Origin: Selaginella moellendorffii
Taxonomy: Eukaryota; Streptophyta; Lycopodiopsida; Selaginellales; Selaginellaceae
DNA length: 64,000 nt
Direction: 5' to 3'
Assembly: GCF_000143415.4 (NCBI RefSeq)
Contig: NW_003314387.1
Location: 155,662-219,661 of the forward strand
A program made the position numbers and the translations under genes. The notes beneath the pieces are model-generated. The model saw only the letters and a program-made list of their open reading frames with translations, had not been told where the DNA came from and searched no databases. This document shows, in pieces, positions 33,330 through 46,693 of the stretch (position 1 is its first letter; each line of letters begins with the position of its first letter).

Positions 33330-35347
33330 TTACTAACTATATGAAGTGGACATGTGAAATTCTTTGGCGACAAAGCTGCCAATTTATAGTCAAAGATTGT
33401 TCAAAAAGAACTCGACTTCTTTGACTTACTGTGGCACACGATTATCACGTCTTGATCATGGCGACGAATTTTCAAAGGCAACTCCAACATTCCATGAGTG
33501 TTCAATTTTCTCTTCTTTCTTCTTGTTCCTTTTCTACATAAGTTTTTTATTTAAGCAAGCCATGATCAACGTAGTAAAAGCCTGTGAATGTGAAGCTCAA
33601 ATTGGGAACTAATGGTTTGATTTAGGGCATTTCCAGGGATTGGTCACTCTCATTCACATGCAATCGAAAGCACTTTCCTATACTATATAATAACGTTTTC
33701 TTCTTGGGTTACATATTCTTAACATGATTACTAAAACACTAAAAACAACTTAAAGAGAAAGTAACAAGTATGACTTGCATGTTGTCAAATAGCTCAAGCT
33801 CACTATAAAAATATTATGACTAATTCTATCAAAGATTATTCATATGACAATGATTATATGATTGCATATGTGAGTATTATATATTTACACATGTGTGATT
33901 TATTTTATTTTGTTTTGAGTTGCAAAAATATTATGCACACAATCACTTTTTGATTGCTATAATAGCAATTGAAAACTTGATTGTCTGTATAATATTTACA
34001 TGCCATGTATGTATGGGGCATGACATGGCATGTCATTCCATACAAAGTGATGTCACCAAGAATACATTGAGAGCAGATTTTGAGCATGCAATTGGGCAGT
34101 GGTGCAGTGGTGTTGTACCAGAAGGGGTTGAAGAAGAGCTTGATGGTGGCTGGGAGCACAGCAAGCTCCAGGTTGTTAACCACAAGTCACTTGAACTTGT
34201 ACTTGTATCCTAGGGAGATCTTAGTACAGCTCAAGGAGCACCAAAGGCCTATATTGTGTCTAGTGCATTGGAAGATCTTTCCTTAGATGGCGACTGAGTA
34301 AGATCTTTGTCAGTGAGACACTATTGAAAGCATGATAGTTTTTACCACCACCACCATAATCACTACCAGGATGAGAGCTTGGACTAGAACTCAAGTCATC
34401 AGAATTCCAAAGGTGGTGGTGGTTCCCATAGAGTTTACTATGAAGAGAGCTTGGACTATAGCTTGAGCAAATGTGACAGTAGGAAAGATGAGAGCATGTT
34501 AGAGGTCAACCACTTGATAAGTTATCTGGAAGTTGAGGAAGTTATTGAGAACTTTGGGATCAATCTCAAGCCTCTTAACTTGGGGGTTGTCAGATGGCAC
34601 AATCTGTTTCATTCGAGAGCATCCAAACTTCCAGCCGTTGCTCTAGACTCCAAGGATGATTTCTTTTCCAGGACTGTCACTGAGTCTCATACAATTGTTG
34701 GTTTCTGTTTATCTCAATTGCTTACTGCACTTGTAAATATGTAGCAACAAAAGAGAGACCTTTGTCTGGAGGCGCCAACCAGTCAAACTGCATGGCTTGC
34801 CAGCTCTTGTGAGACTCAGGACTGCCAAAGCTTAAGCATTTCTCCATGAAGAAGTATGAAACAGCTGGTGAAGATTTTATTAATTCTACTCCATGCACAT
34901 TTATTGAAAGATTGTCAGATGAAGAATTCAAAAGAGCCCAACCTTGAGTCTATTTTTTAATTCTTAGCCAAGTTTTACCACCCTCATTTCTTTTTGTGTT
35001 TATGCAAGTGAGAGCCATTCTCCTCTTTTCATATGGATAGTTTGGTACTGCCAGCAAGAAGGCAATTGTCCAATATGGGAAGATTGACCATGTGGCTTCA
35101 TTTCCTTTTCTTTTAAAAATGCACTAAATGGTTTGTCAAGGTTTGTTGAGTGCAAAAAGTGTGGAACAGAAGCTTTCACTATATGTTTGTGGAGATCCAT
35201 ACATCTAACGAGAGATTGTATGCACTATCTAGAGCAAGGTAAATGGCAGTCTTTTTTTTTTCTCACTCAACATTTTATTTGCAGATAAAACAAATAAAAA
35301 TGTATTTGTTGATTGCATCAAAGATTGATTTCCATTGCATGGTATGA
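33330..35347. other. Intergenic stretch upstream of BAHD
   Basis: The first 200 bp are the likely BAHD promoter and leader. No gene is recognised further on. 34075-34150 (GAGCATG...GTGGTGCAGTGGTG) resembles 43990-44045, an unnamed repeat or gene debris. 34451-34744 is open for 97 codons but matches nothing I know. Confidence 0.4.
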
Positions 35348-35454
35348 TGTAACATATATGTTTTTCACCCTTTACCCTATAGTGATTTATTATAGATGGA
35401 GCCTTGGCCATATGTTCAAGAGCAACAGAGCAAAACCCAAGGTTTAGAGCCTTG

Positions 35455-38400
35455 TGTAAGCGACTAAATTTTCCATTCTATTTTAGTCACTTAACCACAC
35501 TTCTGACCACTTGGAGGAGTCTCATTCACAACCTCTATAAGTCCAATTCAGGACTTGGGACTTGCTAGCCCCGAGAATGCCATCCATGCCACCCAACATT
35601 TGCACTTGGTCCAAGTGCTCCACGTGTCCGATCCCATGACCGACACTCAAAGGTACCACCGACATGGCAGCTTGTCACGCTAAGGCCATGCCTAATCACC
35701 TTTACCACACTAGTAGTCCAATACCACATGCATCCCAGTCTTGGCTCTCCAAGACTAGGCAAACCATCCGTGAGTGGTCATCTCAGATCCACTCCTTAGC
35801 ATCCTTAGGATGCCCACCGACAAGGGGAATAGCCTTCCCCAATATCCCTCTGTCAGTCCCCACTAAGTCCCTTTCTGCCCCTGGCCGTGTTTGCCAACAC
35901 TGTCACTGGATCGAGGCCCACAGGCCCGACCACTAAGTCCCATGGTCCTCTGGGACTTCCTCACCATACGACTGTGTCCTTGGTCACTACCCCAGAGGAC
36001 TGCTTCTCTTCCTTTCCACAGTCTGGGCCTTTGGGGACAACATTTCGGAACACCATGGCCTCACGTGAGCCTCCTGGGTACTCTCCCCACCTTCCGCCCT
36101 TGGGTGCTCTAGCCATGGGCTTAGAGCGAGGTTCTGTTGAGCCACGCCTGGTATCCAAGTAGGTAGTGCCACCCACACTTGGACTGGGAGCATCGGCCAG
36201 TCGATCTCCCGGGGGAACTAGAGCCGGCTCTTGAACATTTCACCAAGCTACCCCGCTTGTCGGTCCATGTTCACTCTAGTCTTGGACTTCCCAGTGGTCA
36301 GCTCATCACCCAACACTGGGTCTAGCCTTCCTAGGCCAAACTAGCCTTTCCTGGCCAAACTGGCTCCACTGTAGTCCTCCCCCTTTACTATACTTTTGGA
36401 GCTCACCAAACCCCCTAGGGTCTGGGAGACGAACACTTTGGGCTTTCACCCTCTCAGACTCGGACTCGGACTCAGACTCGGACTCGGACTCGGACTCGGA
36501 CTCAGGCTTGGGCTCGGTCTCAGCCTTGGCCTCGGTCTCGGTCTTGGTCTCAGTCCCAGTCCCGGTCTCGGTCTCGGTCTCGGTCTCGGTCCTGGTCTCG
36601 GTCTCGATCTCGGACTCCATCTCGGGTCCTTCTCGGACTCCATCTTGGACTCCATCTCGGACTCCATCTCGGGTCCATCTCGGACTCCGTCTCGGTCCAC
36701 CTCGGACTCCATCTTGGACTCCATCTCGGGTCCATCTCGGACTCCATCTCGGGTCCATCTCGGACTCCATCTCGGGTCCATCTCGGACTCCGTCTCGGTC
36801 CACCTCGAACTCCATCTCGGACTCCATCTCGGGTCCATCTCGGACTCCATCTCGGACTCCATCTCGGGTCCATCTCAGACTCCGTCTTGGTCCGTCTCAG
36901 ACTCCATCTCGGACACTTCCACGTGTCATGTGTTGGTCCCTTTTGGGTCCCTTTTTGGAGCCTTGCTTATTTCTCGCTTCGTGTTCGCTCCTTGAGCACT
37001 TTGTTGGGAGTTCCACTCCCGCTCTCGACCTTCCAAGTCAGAGCTTTTAGTCTAAATGTGTTACACTCGTTTGGGTTTTTGCTTTGGCCACTACTATGTG
37101 ACACCCTTTCCGGCTCCACTTTGGGGCCTAGGGATTTTGTGTCTCACAACTCCACCACCCATAAACGAAGTTTGATGTCCTCATCGAACGGTAAACCATT
37201 TTATAAAGTAACACCCGCATGTGTTACCATTTCCATCCTTGGCACCTAGCTAATATTTGTCAATGGTTTGACATTGAAGGCTCACCATGCCTTCTCCATA
37301 TTTGTCAATGGTTTGACACCAAAGGCTCACCATGCCTTGCCCATCCTCTAAGGAGGATAGTCTCTCCAACTTAGAGACTCACTTGACCACTTGGGGTGGG
37401 TTGCTCCTTTTTATTGGTTCAGTCCTCGCTAAACCTGTTAAAGACACCCTCTCTAACTCAATTCCACTACTCATTTTTGAGTAGTCCCAGATTCCATTAA
37501 TCTACCTTTGCACTTTGGAACGTTTACTTTTGACTTCTTGAAGTCAATTTCCTAGGTGTCTCTGACACCTTGCTTTGCACATTTTGTGCAACTCCACTTC
37601 CCCTCCTAGGAAGTTCTCTACTCGAGGGCACCCTCATCCTCTTTTCTATTTTTGTGCCCCTATTAGCATTACGTTCCATTCATCATTATTTGTGCTAGGG
37701 CTGTCCACGGCCCTATCTTTTGGCTACTTAGTTGCTTCCTCACTTGGAGCCTTTCCTTTGCCAAATTGGAGCACTTGGGAATCCATCCTTAGAAGTCCAC
37801 TTCTTTTTCCGCAATCCGTTAGCATCAACCACATTAGTGTTCCTTGGCTAACTTTGCCACTTGGATTCTTTCCAATGGATTCCACGGCCCTATCATGGGC
37901 ACTCGTCTTTTGCTCCTATCCTTGGATTGTTGCACCAAGCAACATAGGATCATTACTTCCATTTTTGAGGTTTCCTTTCAGTTCCATAGCAAACATTTTG
38001 CTTTGCCAAGTCCAAAGGGTGTTCACCCCTAGTACGTCTGTTTAACATTTTCTGTCGTGAGCTCTATCCACGGCCCAACTTTTTGAGACCCTCCCTTGGA
38101 TCTTTTATAGAGACTACTTTCCTTGGACTTACTATGCTATAGCATTGACATAGCTCATTTCCCTTAGATGTTCTTCCCACTTGGTCACCTCAACCTAGTG
38201 ATCTTATCTTAACCCCTTAATAGGTCTATCAATAGGGACTAGGTCTTCCAGACCCTTCTAAGTTGTTGACTATGACCCCGGGGGCATCCCCCACACTTGG
38301 CAGTGCGCCCAAGCCAGCCCTTCCGGCCAAGGATCCATAGCAACTAAGACTGGGTGTCCCCATCTCATTCACCACGTTCTTGGTGCCCTTTGCACCAAAG

Positions 38401-41400
38401 TGTTCAAGTTAGATATGCCGAGCTTTCACTCTAAGCAATCTAACCATGCATCACGACTCCGAAGCATCCCTCGTTTGGTGGTGTGCCCAAACCAGTCTCC
38501 ACACTGAGAGTCCATGACCACCGAAAAATGAGTGTCCTCATATTCCAAACCATCACCACGCCCTAGTGAGTTGGGACTCGAACCCAAGCACTAGAGGGTC
38601 GGGACTCGAACCCAACCTCCGTATATGCATCTACGGACGGCATCCCTCAGGATGCCTGGCGTGACTCTCCACGCTGGTGCACCAACTTTTACTCAAAGCG
38701 CGCTATAGATCACAGCTTAGGAACTTAGTTCCTCCGCACTGCCAAGTCCTCTCACTTGACAAGTCTGTGATCATGCATGGACTCTTCCATGCTTGGCCCC
38801 ATGGCCCACCCCTTTTGAAGTTATCACCTTCAACTAGGGTATTTGTTCCCCTGACTTGCCAATCTCACTTGGCAAGTCTTCCGACCACTGTAACATGGTT
38901 CCTGCATAAGCGTGAAAGCCCTTGATCATCGACTTTCGTTCAAAGCCCTCTCTTTGAACACTCAGGAACTATTTCCTTAACCTTAATAGCTTTGCCTCAT
39001 GGCAAGCTTCAAGACCACGCTTCTGCTGCGCCACTCTGATTTCACGCTTTCCTTGAACCATTTACGCTTGGCCTTTCTAGGTACTAAGCTACCTAGAATC
39101 GTCTTTGGGAACCTTGAAGGAACTCTGTCCCTTAGCTTGCTAAGGCCTCCCTTTTTGCAAGCTTTCCAATTACCATATAGTCTAATATGAACAATTCCAT
39201 ATTTTAGATTTTTTATGGCATCACGGTTGCTAGCGGCAACACCCTTGAGCCCCCACTTGATTCTCCACTCCCAGCTGGCATAACCAACCTTGGTTATGCC
39301 CTTCGATTCCTATGATTCGGTTCTACCCCCTTACTTCTTGCTTTTGGCTTCACACCTTTGGTCATTCTCCTCTAGACCAGGAGGATAGCTTTACACTTTC
39401 TATCATGCCTTAGCAAGTATTCTTAGGGATGAACTTACCTGATAGCCTAGGGAGTGGTTCCTCAATCCAGGTATGCTCACCCTATAATCCCACACACCGA
39501 GATTACGTTTTTGCTTATGGGCCTTTACATGCCCATCGCTCGCCTTGCCAAAATTCCATTTTTGGCTTTGTCCAATTCGAGTAGACAGACTTCTCCTGTC
39601 TCCGCCACCTTGGACATTTGGATAGCACCTTCTATCCATCATTCGCTAGGGACTTAGTCCCTTGGGCCTTATCTATTTCCCTCGCGACATCAAACACCAC
39701 CTCCTGGTGTTCTAGAGTGTTCGGGTGTCCCAATGACGGCTTCCTTGACAATGAGTATTTCCTTTCATGACATTGACTTACTATATCACAACATAAGCAA
39801 CTTATCCCCCGTAAGGGTATATTCAATTTCCTTATGCCATTAAGAAGGCTTGGGTAGCTACCTTCTACCCATTTAACCAATTATTTTGCACCTCTTGCTT
39901 AGTTGCCTCATAGATGTCAAATCCTACAACTCATTGCTGGTGCTTCCACACCTCCATCATTATCTGGGTCACCACACTCCAACTGCATGCTCTGAAGTTT
40001 AGGTTATGCCATTCCCATTTCCATTGGGATTCCTTTGGCAAGGGGTTCTCATGAACCCACCAACATAGCCTCAAGGTATCACACCTTGGCACATTTGGTG
40101 TCTCCACACCATCGGCTCTACGAGCCTACCTCTATGACACTTCTTCTTTGTGTCTAAGTCTTTTGCTAAGACGAATACCACTCTTTCTCATGCCAACCAT
40201 CCATTAGCACTGCACCATAGAGGTCACACACAACTTTGTTTCAAAGTTGTTTTCTTTTGGGAACACCCTTCCCACGACTTTAGCATGGCACATTTTGCCA
40301 TCGATGAGATACCCTCTGTTTTCATCCTTGGATCCTATGATCCACCCCCATCCTTCGTGGGGTACCACACACTTTAGTCTAAATGCTTCTATTAGTCCTT
40401 TAGGACCATTCCTTGACTCTACTTGAGTCATCCAGCAGTTTTGGACTTGGTTAATCCACAGACCCGTAAGGTCCTACTTGTCGAGCACTAGCTCACTGGA
40501 ATACACTTCTTGCATTCATGTTCTCACTCACAAGGACTATTTTCACAAGTGTTACTCTGACACTTGATTTTGTTCTCTGGGGCAACCTTTGCCCCTTATG
40601 ACTACTTGTCCATGTGATGAGAATACCAACACTTCTCTAAGTACACCCCCCAACTCCTTGGGTTGTTCCAGCATTTATTAAAGGTAGCCCCGGCTACCAT
40701 TTCAAAGACTTGAGTCCTCTTCTGTATTTGACCTCCCATAGTCATTACTTCTGGTCTCACATTCATGAGCACCATATGAGGATAATCTTGTGACTCCTTT
40801 ATTGCTTTGGAGTCTTTATCTTTCCCGTGATCCCAACTATAGTTGTTTATCACAACTACATTAGCCCGTTTGTTGTGTCAAACACTCATTTGGATCACAT
40901 CCTCAACTCTCTAAAGAAACCTTATACTGTTCCCAATATCCCAAAGTCGTTCCATTATTGGCCCTTTTCTATCCACCACATTGTGCCCAAGTTCACGCAT
41001 GAACTTGAGTGGAGAGCCATGTCCTCTCGACATGCTACTCCTCAAGGATAAGCCCACTCCTAGGACCTTCCGATGCCAACATCAATGGTGATATACTTGA
41101 GCACCAATAAAAGTCGGACTAAGGAACAACTCCGATACCAAGTTGTAAGAAACTAAATTTTCCATTCTACTTTAGTCACTTAACCACACCTCTGACCACT
41201 TGGAGGAGTCTCATTCACAACCTCCATAAGTCCAATTCAGGACTTGGGACTTGCTAGCCCCGAGAATGGCATCCATGCCACCCAACATTTGCACTTGGTC
41301 CAAGTGCTCCACGTGTCCGATCCTATGACCGACACTCAAAGGTACCACTGACATGGCAGCTTGTCACGCTAAGGCCATGCCTAATCACCTTTGCCACACT

Positions 41401-42810
41401 AGTAGTCCAATACCACATGCATCCCAGTCTTGGCTCTCCAAGACTAGGCAAACCATCCGTGAGTGGTCATCTCAGATCCACTCCTTAGCATCCTTAGGAT
41501 GCCCACCGACAAGGGGAATAGCCTTCCCCAATATCCCTCTGTCAGTCCCCACTAAGTCCCTTTCTGCCCCTAGCCGTGTTTGCCAACACTGTCACTGGAT
41601 TGAGGCCCACAGGCCCGACCACTAAGTCCCATGGTCCTCTGGGACTTCCTCACCATACGACTGTGTCCTTGGTCACTACCCCAGAGGACTGCTTCTCTTC
41701 CTTTCCATAGTCTGGGCCTTTGGGGACAACATTTCGGAACACCATGGCCTCACGTGAGCCTCCTGGGTACTCTCCCCACCTTCCGCCCTTGGGTGCTCTA
41801 GCCATGGGCTTAGAGCGAGGTTCCGTTGAGCCACGCCTGGTATCCAAGTAGGTAGTGCCACCCACACTTGGACTGGGAGCATCGGCCAGTCGATCTCCCA
41901 GGGGAACTAGAGCTGGCTCTTGAACACTTCACCAAGCTACCCTGCTTGTCGGTCCATGTTCACTCTAGTCTTGGACTTCCCAGTGGTTAGCTCATCACCC
42001 AACACTGGGTCTGGCCTTCCTGGGCCAAACTGGCCTTTTCTGGCCAAACTGGCTCCACTGCAGTCCTCCCCCTTTACTATACTTTTGGAGCTCACCAAAC
42101 CCCCCAGGGTCTGGGAGACGAACGCTTTGGGCTTTCACCCTCTCAAACTCGGACTCAGACTCGGACTCGGACTCGGACTCGGACTCAGGCTCGGGCTCGG
42201 TCTCAGCCTTGGCCTCGGTCTCGGTCTCGGTCCCGGTCTTGGTCCCGGTCTCGGTCTCGGTCTCGGTCCCGGTCTCGGTCTTGACCTCGGACTCCATCTT
42301 GGGTCCTTCTCGAACTCCATCTTGGGCTCCGTCTCAGTCCATCTCGGACTCCATCTCAGGTCCATCTCGGACTCTGTCTCGGTCCACCTCGGACTCCATC
42401 TCAGGTCCATCTCGGACTCCATCTCGGGTCCATCTCGGACTCCGTCTCGGTCCACCTTGGACTCCTTCTCGGACTCCATCTCGGGTCCATCTCGGACTCC
42501 ATTTCGGGTCCATCTCGGACTCCGTCTCGGTCCATCTCGGACTCCGTCTTGGTCCGTCTCGGACTCCATCTCGAACACTTCCACGTGTCATGTGTTGGTC
42601 CCTTTTGGATCCCTTTTTGGAGCCTTGGTTATTGCTCGCTTCGTGCTCGCTCCTTGAGCACTTTGTTGGGAGTTCCACTCCCGCTCTCGACCTTCCAAGT
42701 CAGAGCTTTTAGTCCAAACGTGTTACACTCGTTTGGGCTTTCGCTTTGGCCACTACTACATGGCACCCTTTCCGGCTCCACTTTGGGGCCTAGGGATTTT
42801 GTGTCTCACA
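35455..42810 (-). mobile_element. Complete LTR-B retrotransposon without coding capacity (LARD-like)
   Basis: A left LTR at 35455-37148 (1694 bp) and a right LTR at 41144-42810 (1667 bp) differ at a few percent of sites by eye in their first 250 bp. A perfect target duplication CCTTG lies at 35450-35454 and 42811-42815. The minus strand next to the right LTR reads TTGGTATCGGAGTTG (41140 leftwards), a primer site matching initiator tRNA-Met at 10 of its first 12 bases. A purine-rich GGGTGGTGGAG tract abuts the left LTR. The element is therefore transcribed leftwards. The 3995 bp interior has no gag, protease, RT or integrase motif and no frame longer than about 80 codons. It matches the class of large retrotransposon derivatives moved by proteins of other elements. 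Confidence 0.9.
36396..36925. repeat. LTR-B minisatellite (left LTR of the complete element)
   Basis: About 36455-36615 is CGGACT and GGTCTC hexamer-like repetition. About 36616-36915 is built from CTCGGACTCCAT and CTCGGGTCCAT units. The same array stands at the same place in every LTR-B copy with a different unit number and order. Because units are mostly multiples of three, all frames stay open and give DSDSDS, SRTPSRTP or LGLHLGLHLG-type peptides. Confidence 0.85.
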
Positions 42811-43762
42811 CCTTGGACCTTTAAATAAAAAGATGAAGCCAAACTCTTAAGCATAAAGCCAAAGAGCAAAGGAAGTGGAGTATGATATGATTTATGAGTG
42901 TACAACCCAAGGAGTGAAAGAATAGAAGTTTGGAACGACTTCTAAGCATATAGCCCAAGGAGTGAAAGAGCAAGAGTTTAGAACAACTTCTAAACGTATA
43001 GCCCAAGGAATGAATAAGCAAAAGCACAGAGTAATAAAAAAATAATTCTAGAGCATCTAGCATCGTAATGCTAGGACTAGCATGAAAAATAGAGCCAAAT
43101 GGAATTTAGCACAATTTTAGTATACTAGTGACTTAATGTGAGGATATAAGTATAAAGTTTAGGATTAAACCTAAGTTGGACACAAACTAAATACAGATAC
43201 ACAAATAGGAACTTGAGGAGCACTTTTAGCTTTCACCCCAATCCCAGGAGTTAATCTTTAGAACAATTATGAAAATTTATTAAATATAGAATAGTGCTAG
43301 ATTGGGAATTTAGACATAAAAACAACCCCATCGTGTTTAAGACAATTTCTACATTCCATAAATATGCCTTACTCACTAATCTAGACACTTTCCATAAATA
43401 GCAATTGGAAAAGAACAGAACTAACATATGGGACATGATAATGAGGGTGTTTGGTGAACATGATAAGTTATTATATAGCAATATTAAAGAATTAGTCTCA
43501 ATAGGCAAGGGTTTTGTCAAGTTAGTGCAAAATGAACCAAAAAAAAATTAAGAGTCAAGCTGAGTATGCTCAACAACAAACACATAAAAGTTTCTACTTT
43601 ATATTTATTTGGCTAAGTATAGATACTAAACTTAGTTTACTAACACTTAACAAAAGGGGCTGAAAAGGGGACAAACAATATCAATCTCTTACTATCATGG
43701 GAATAAATCTGAAAAAATTTACTAACATATGATTTTCGATACCCATAATCACACTCATAACA

Positions 43763-44980
<1,218 letters not shown>

Positions 44981-44991
44981 CATATACACAT

Positions 44992-45022
<31 letters not shown>

Positions 45023-45163
45023 TACAAACTTACTCAAACACGCACACACACTCACACTATCTCTCTCTATATATATAAATTGCTAGAAATAGATAGATAT
45101 ATCTAGAGATAGATATTTACATTTCCCCTCACTCAATCTATATATATACATATATAGACAGAC

Positions 45164-45263
45164 NNNNNNNNNNNNNNNNNNNNNNNNNNNNNNNNNNNNN
45201 NNNNNNNNNNNNNNNNNNNNNNNNNNNNNNNNNNNNNNNNNNNNNNNNNNNNNNNNNNNNNNN
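45164..45263. other. Assembly gap of 100 N
   Basis: Exactly 100 N, a size often used for gaps of unknown length. Both sides have a similar ~120 bp segment followed by a TA tract (44741-44976 and 45264-45449). Confidence 0.99.
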
Positions 45264-45383
45264 TAAGCATATATATAAATGGTTATGCATATCTAAAAGT
45301 ATGGATCATATGCTTTCTTTGATTTTCTTGAACCAAAATACAAAGCTTAGTTTACATACTTTTTTGCAAATGAGAGAAAAAAA

Positions 45384-45385
<2 letters not shown>

Positions 45386-45449
<64 letters not shown>
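45386..45449. repeat. (TA)n microsatellite, 64 bp
   Basis: Pure TA repetition after a segment (AAGCTTAGTTTACAT...) that also precedes the first TA tract. Confidence 0.97.
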
Positions 45450-45453
<4 letters not shown>

Positions 45454-46693
45454 CTAACTAGCATAATCTAGTTTTTTAACCAATACTTACTTATATTTTT
45501 AAGTATGTTATGAATGATATACTTAGGTTTTCACTTAAACATGAAGAAGAGCTTAAACATGAGCTCATTGAAATTTTATCTACCATGGTAAAGGCCTTAC
45601 ACTACAAATATCATTATTTATGGAATGGTTGGATTTGAGAGACATATCTATGTGTTGCAAATCACATTTTCCATCCACTCAAATTAATCAATAAATTTAT
45701 AGACCAATTGAGTCTCCGCTCAATATAATCCAATACACCAAAGCAATAAACTATGATATTGATCTCTAAGGCAAAGAAACTTCACCAACACTAGATCACC
45801 TACTTGATGAGCTATGTTATGCATTGTAAGTCCGTTCTTGATACTTTTGTGCTCTTACCAAAAACTCTAATGATTGTGTAGACAATGTTAATAACACTTA
45901 GTCTAAATACTCTAACCATGTTTTCCCCTCCGGATACCTTGGAGTGATCAGCATCAAACCCATAACAGGAAGCAAGACAAACTCCCACCCAAATAACGTG
46001 CTAGACTGAGAGATGCTAGTGGACTTCTGTGGCAGTGAAACATAAGCAAGTTGCAATTAGAATTAGTATTACATACTTCACAATCATGCCTTCTGAGTGT
46101 CTAATTCACTTGCTTAACCAAGCCATTTGTCAGTCTTAGGATGATACTAGGAGAAATTAGGCATATAACGCCAAGTGTGCTCTATTAATGTCAAATTGAA
46201 TTTCTTTATTTTCAGCACAACCTGGAGCATGAACGATATGGCCTTTTTGGCCAAATCAACCATCAGTGAGTAATATGAAGCTTTTTTTCTCTTTAATACA
46301 AATCCAATTGATGGACAAACCTGAACCTGAAAAAAAACATGAACGTGTTACATGGAACTAAAGTACTCTTTATACTCTAGAAGTGTTAAGTGTAAGTTCC
46401 AAGGGTCTAAGTAATAAAATTAATGTTAAACAGTGATTTACTTTAGGGAATATCTTAAATGATACCTGAATATGCTAGGTATATTCTTTACACCCGCAGA
46501 TTAGGGTTCTTGACGAGGAGGAGCTACATTTCTGGGGATCTTGTCAGGCAAGCGATCGGTTGTTTAGGAGCTAGCGAGCGTGGCTCCAGCGGGATTGAAG
46601 TTCCAGCATTTTGGTGCCGTGAAAAGATGATCGACAAGCTTCCCCGGTGGTAGAAGCGCTCTAGCAGGGAAAATCTTACGCTAGTTGGATTGG
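45450..46693. other. Retroelement debris and EME1 upstream region
   Basis: About 45785-45830 (ACTAGATCACCTACTTGATG) resembles 7570-7590 in the gypsy pol remnant, so part is eroded pol (minus). The last ~300 bp, from about 46400, is the likely EME1 promoter and leader. Confidence 0.4.

Larger units (their letters stand above)
35348..43762 (-). mobile_element. Solo LTR-C carrying a complete LTR-B element
   Basis: LTR-C sequence is seen at 35348-35454 (TGTAACATATATG...) and 42816-43762 (ending CTCATAACA), together about 1.05 kb, the same size as the copy at 23045-25637. Flanking 5-mers TATGA and TGTGA differ by one base. The 7.36 kb LTR-B element at 35455-42810 sits within it. Confidence 0.78.

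Noticed and set aside
33905-34744. Frames of 90-97 codons between the BAHD gene and the LTR-C
   Set aside because: AT-rich, with no recognised domain and no splice structure. Noted only as spacer.
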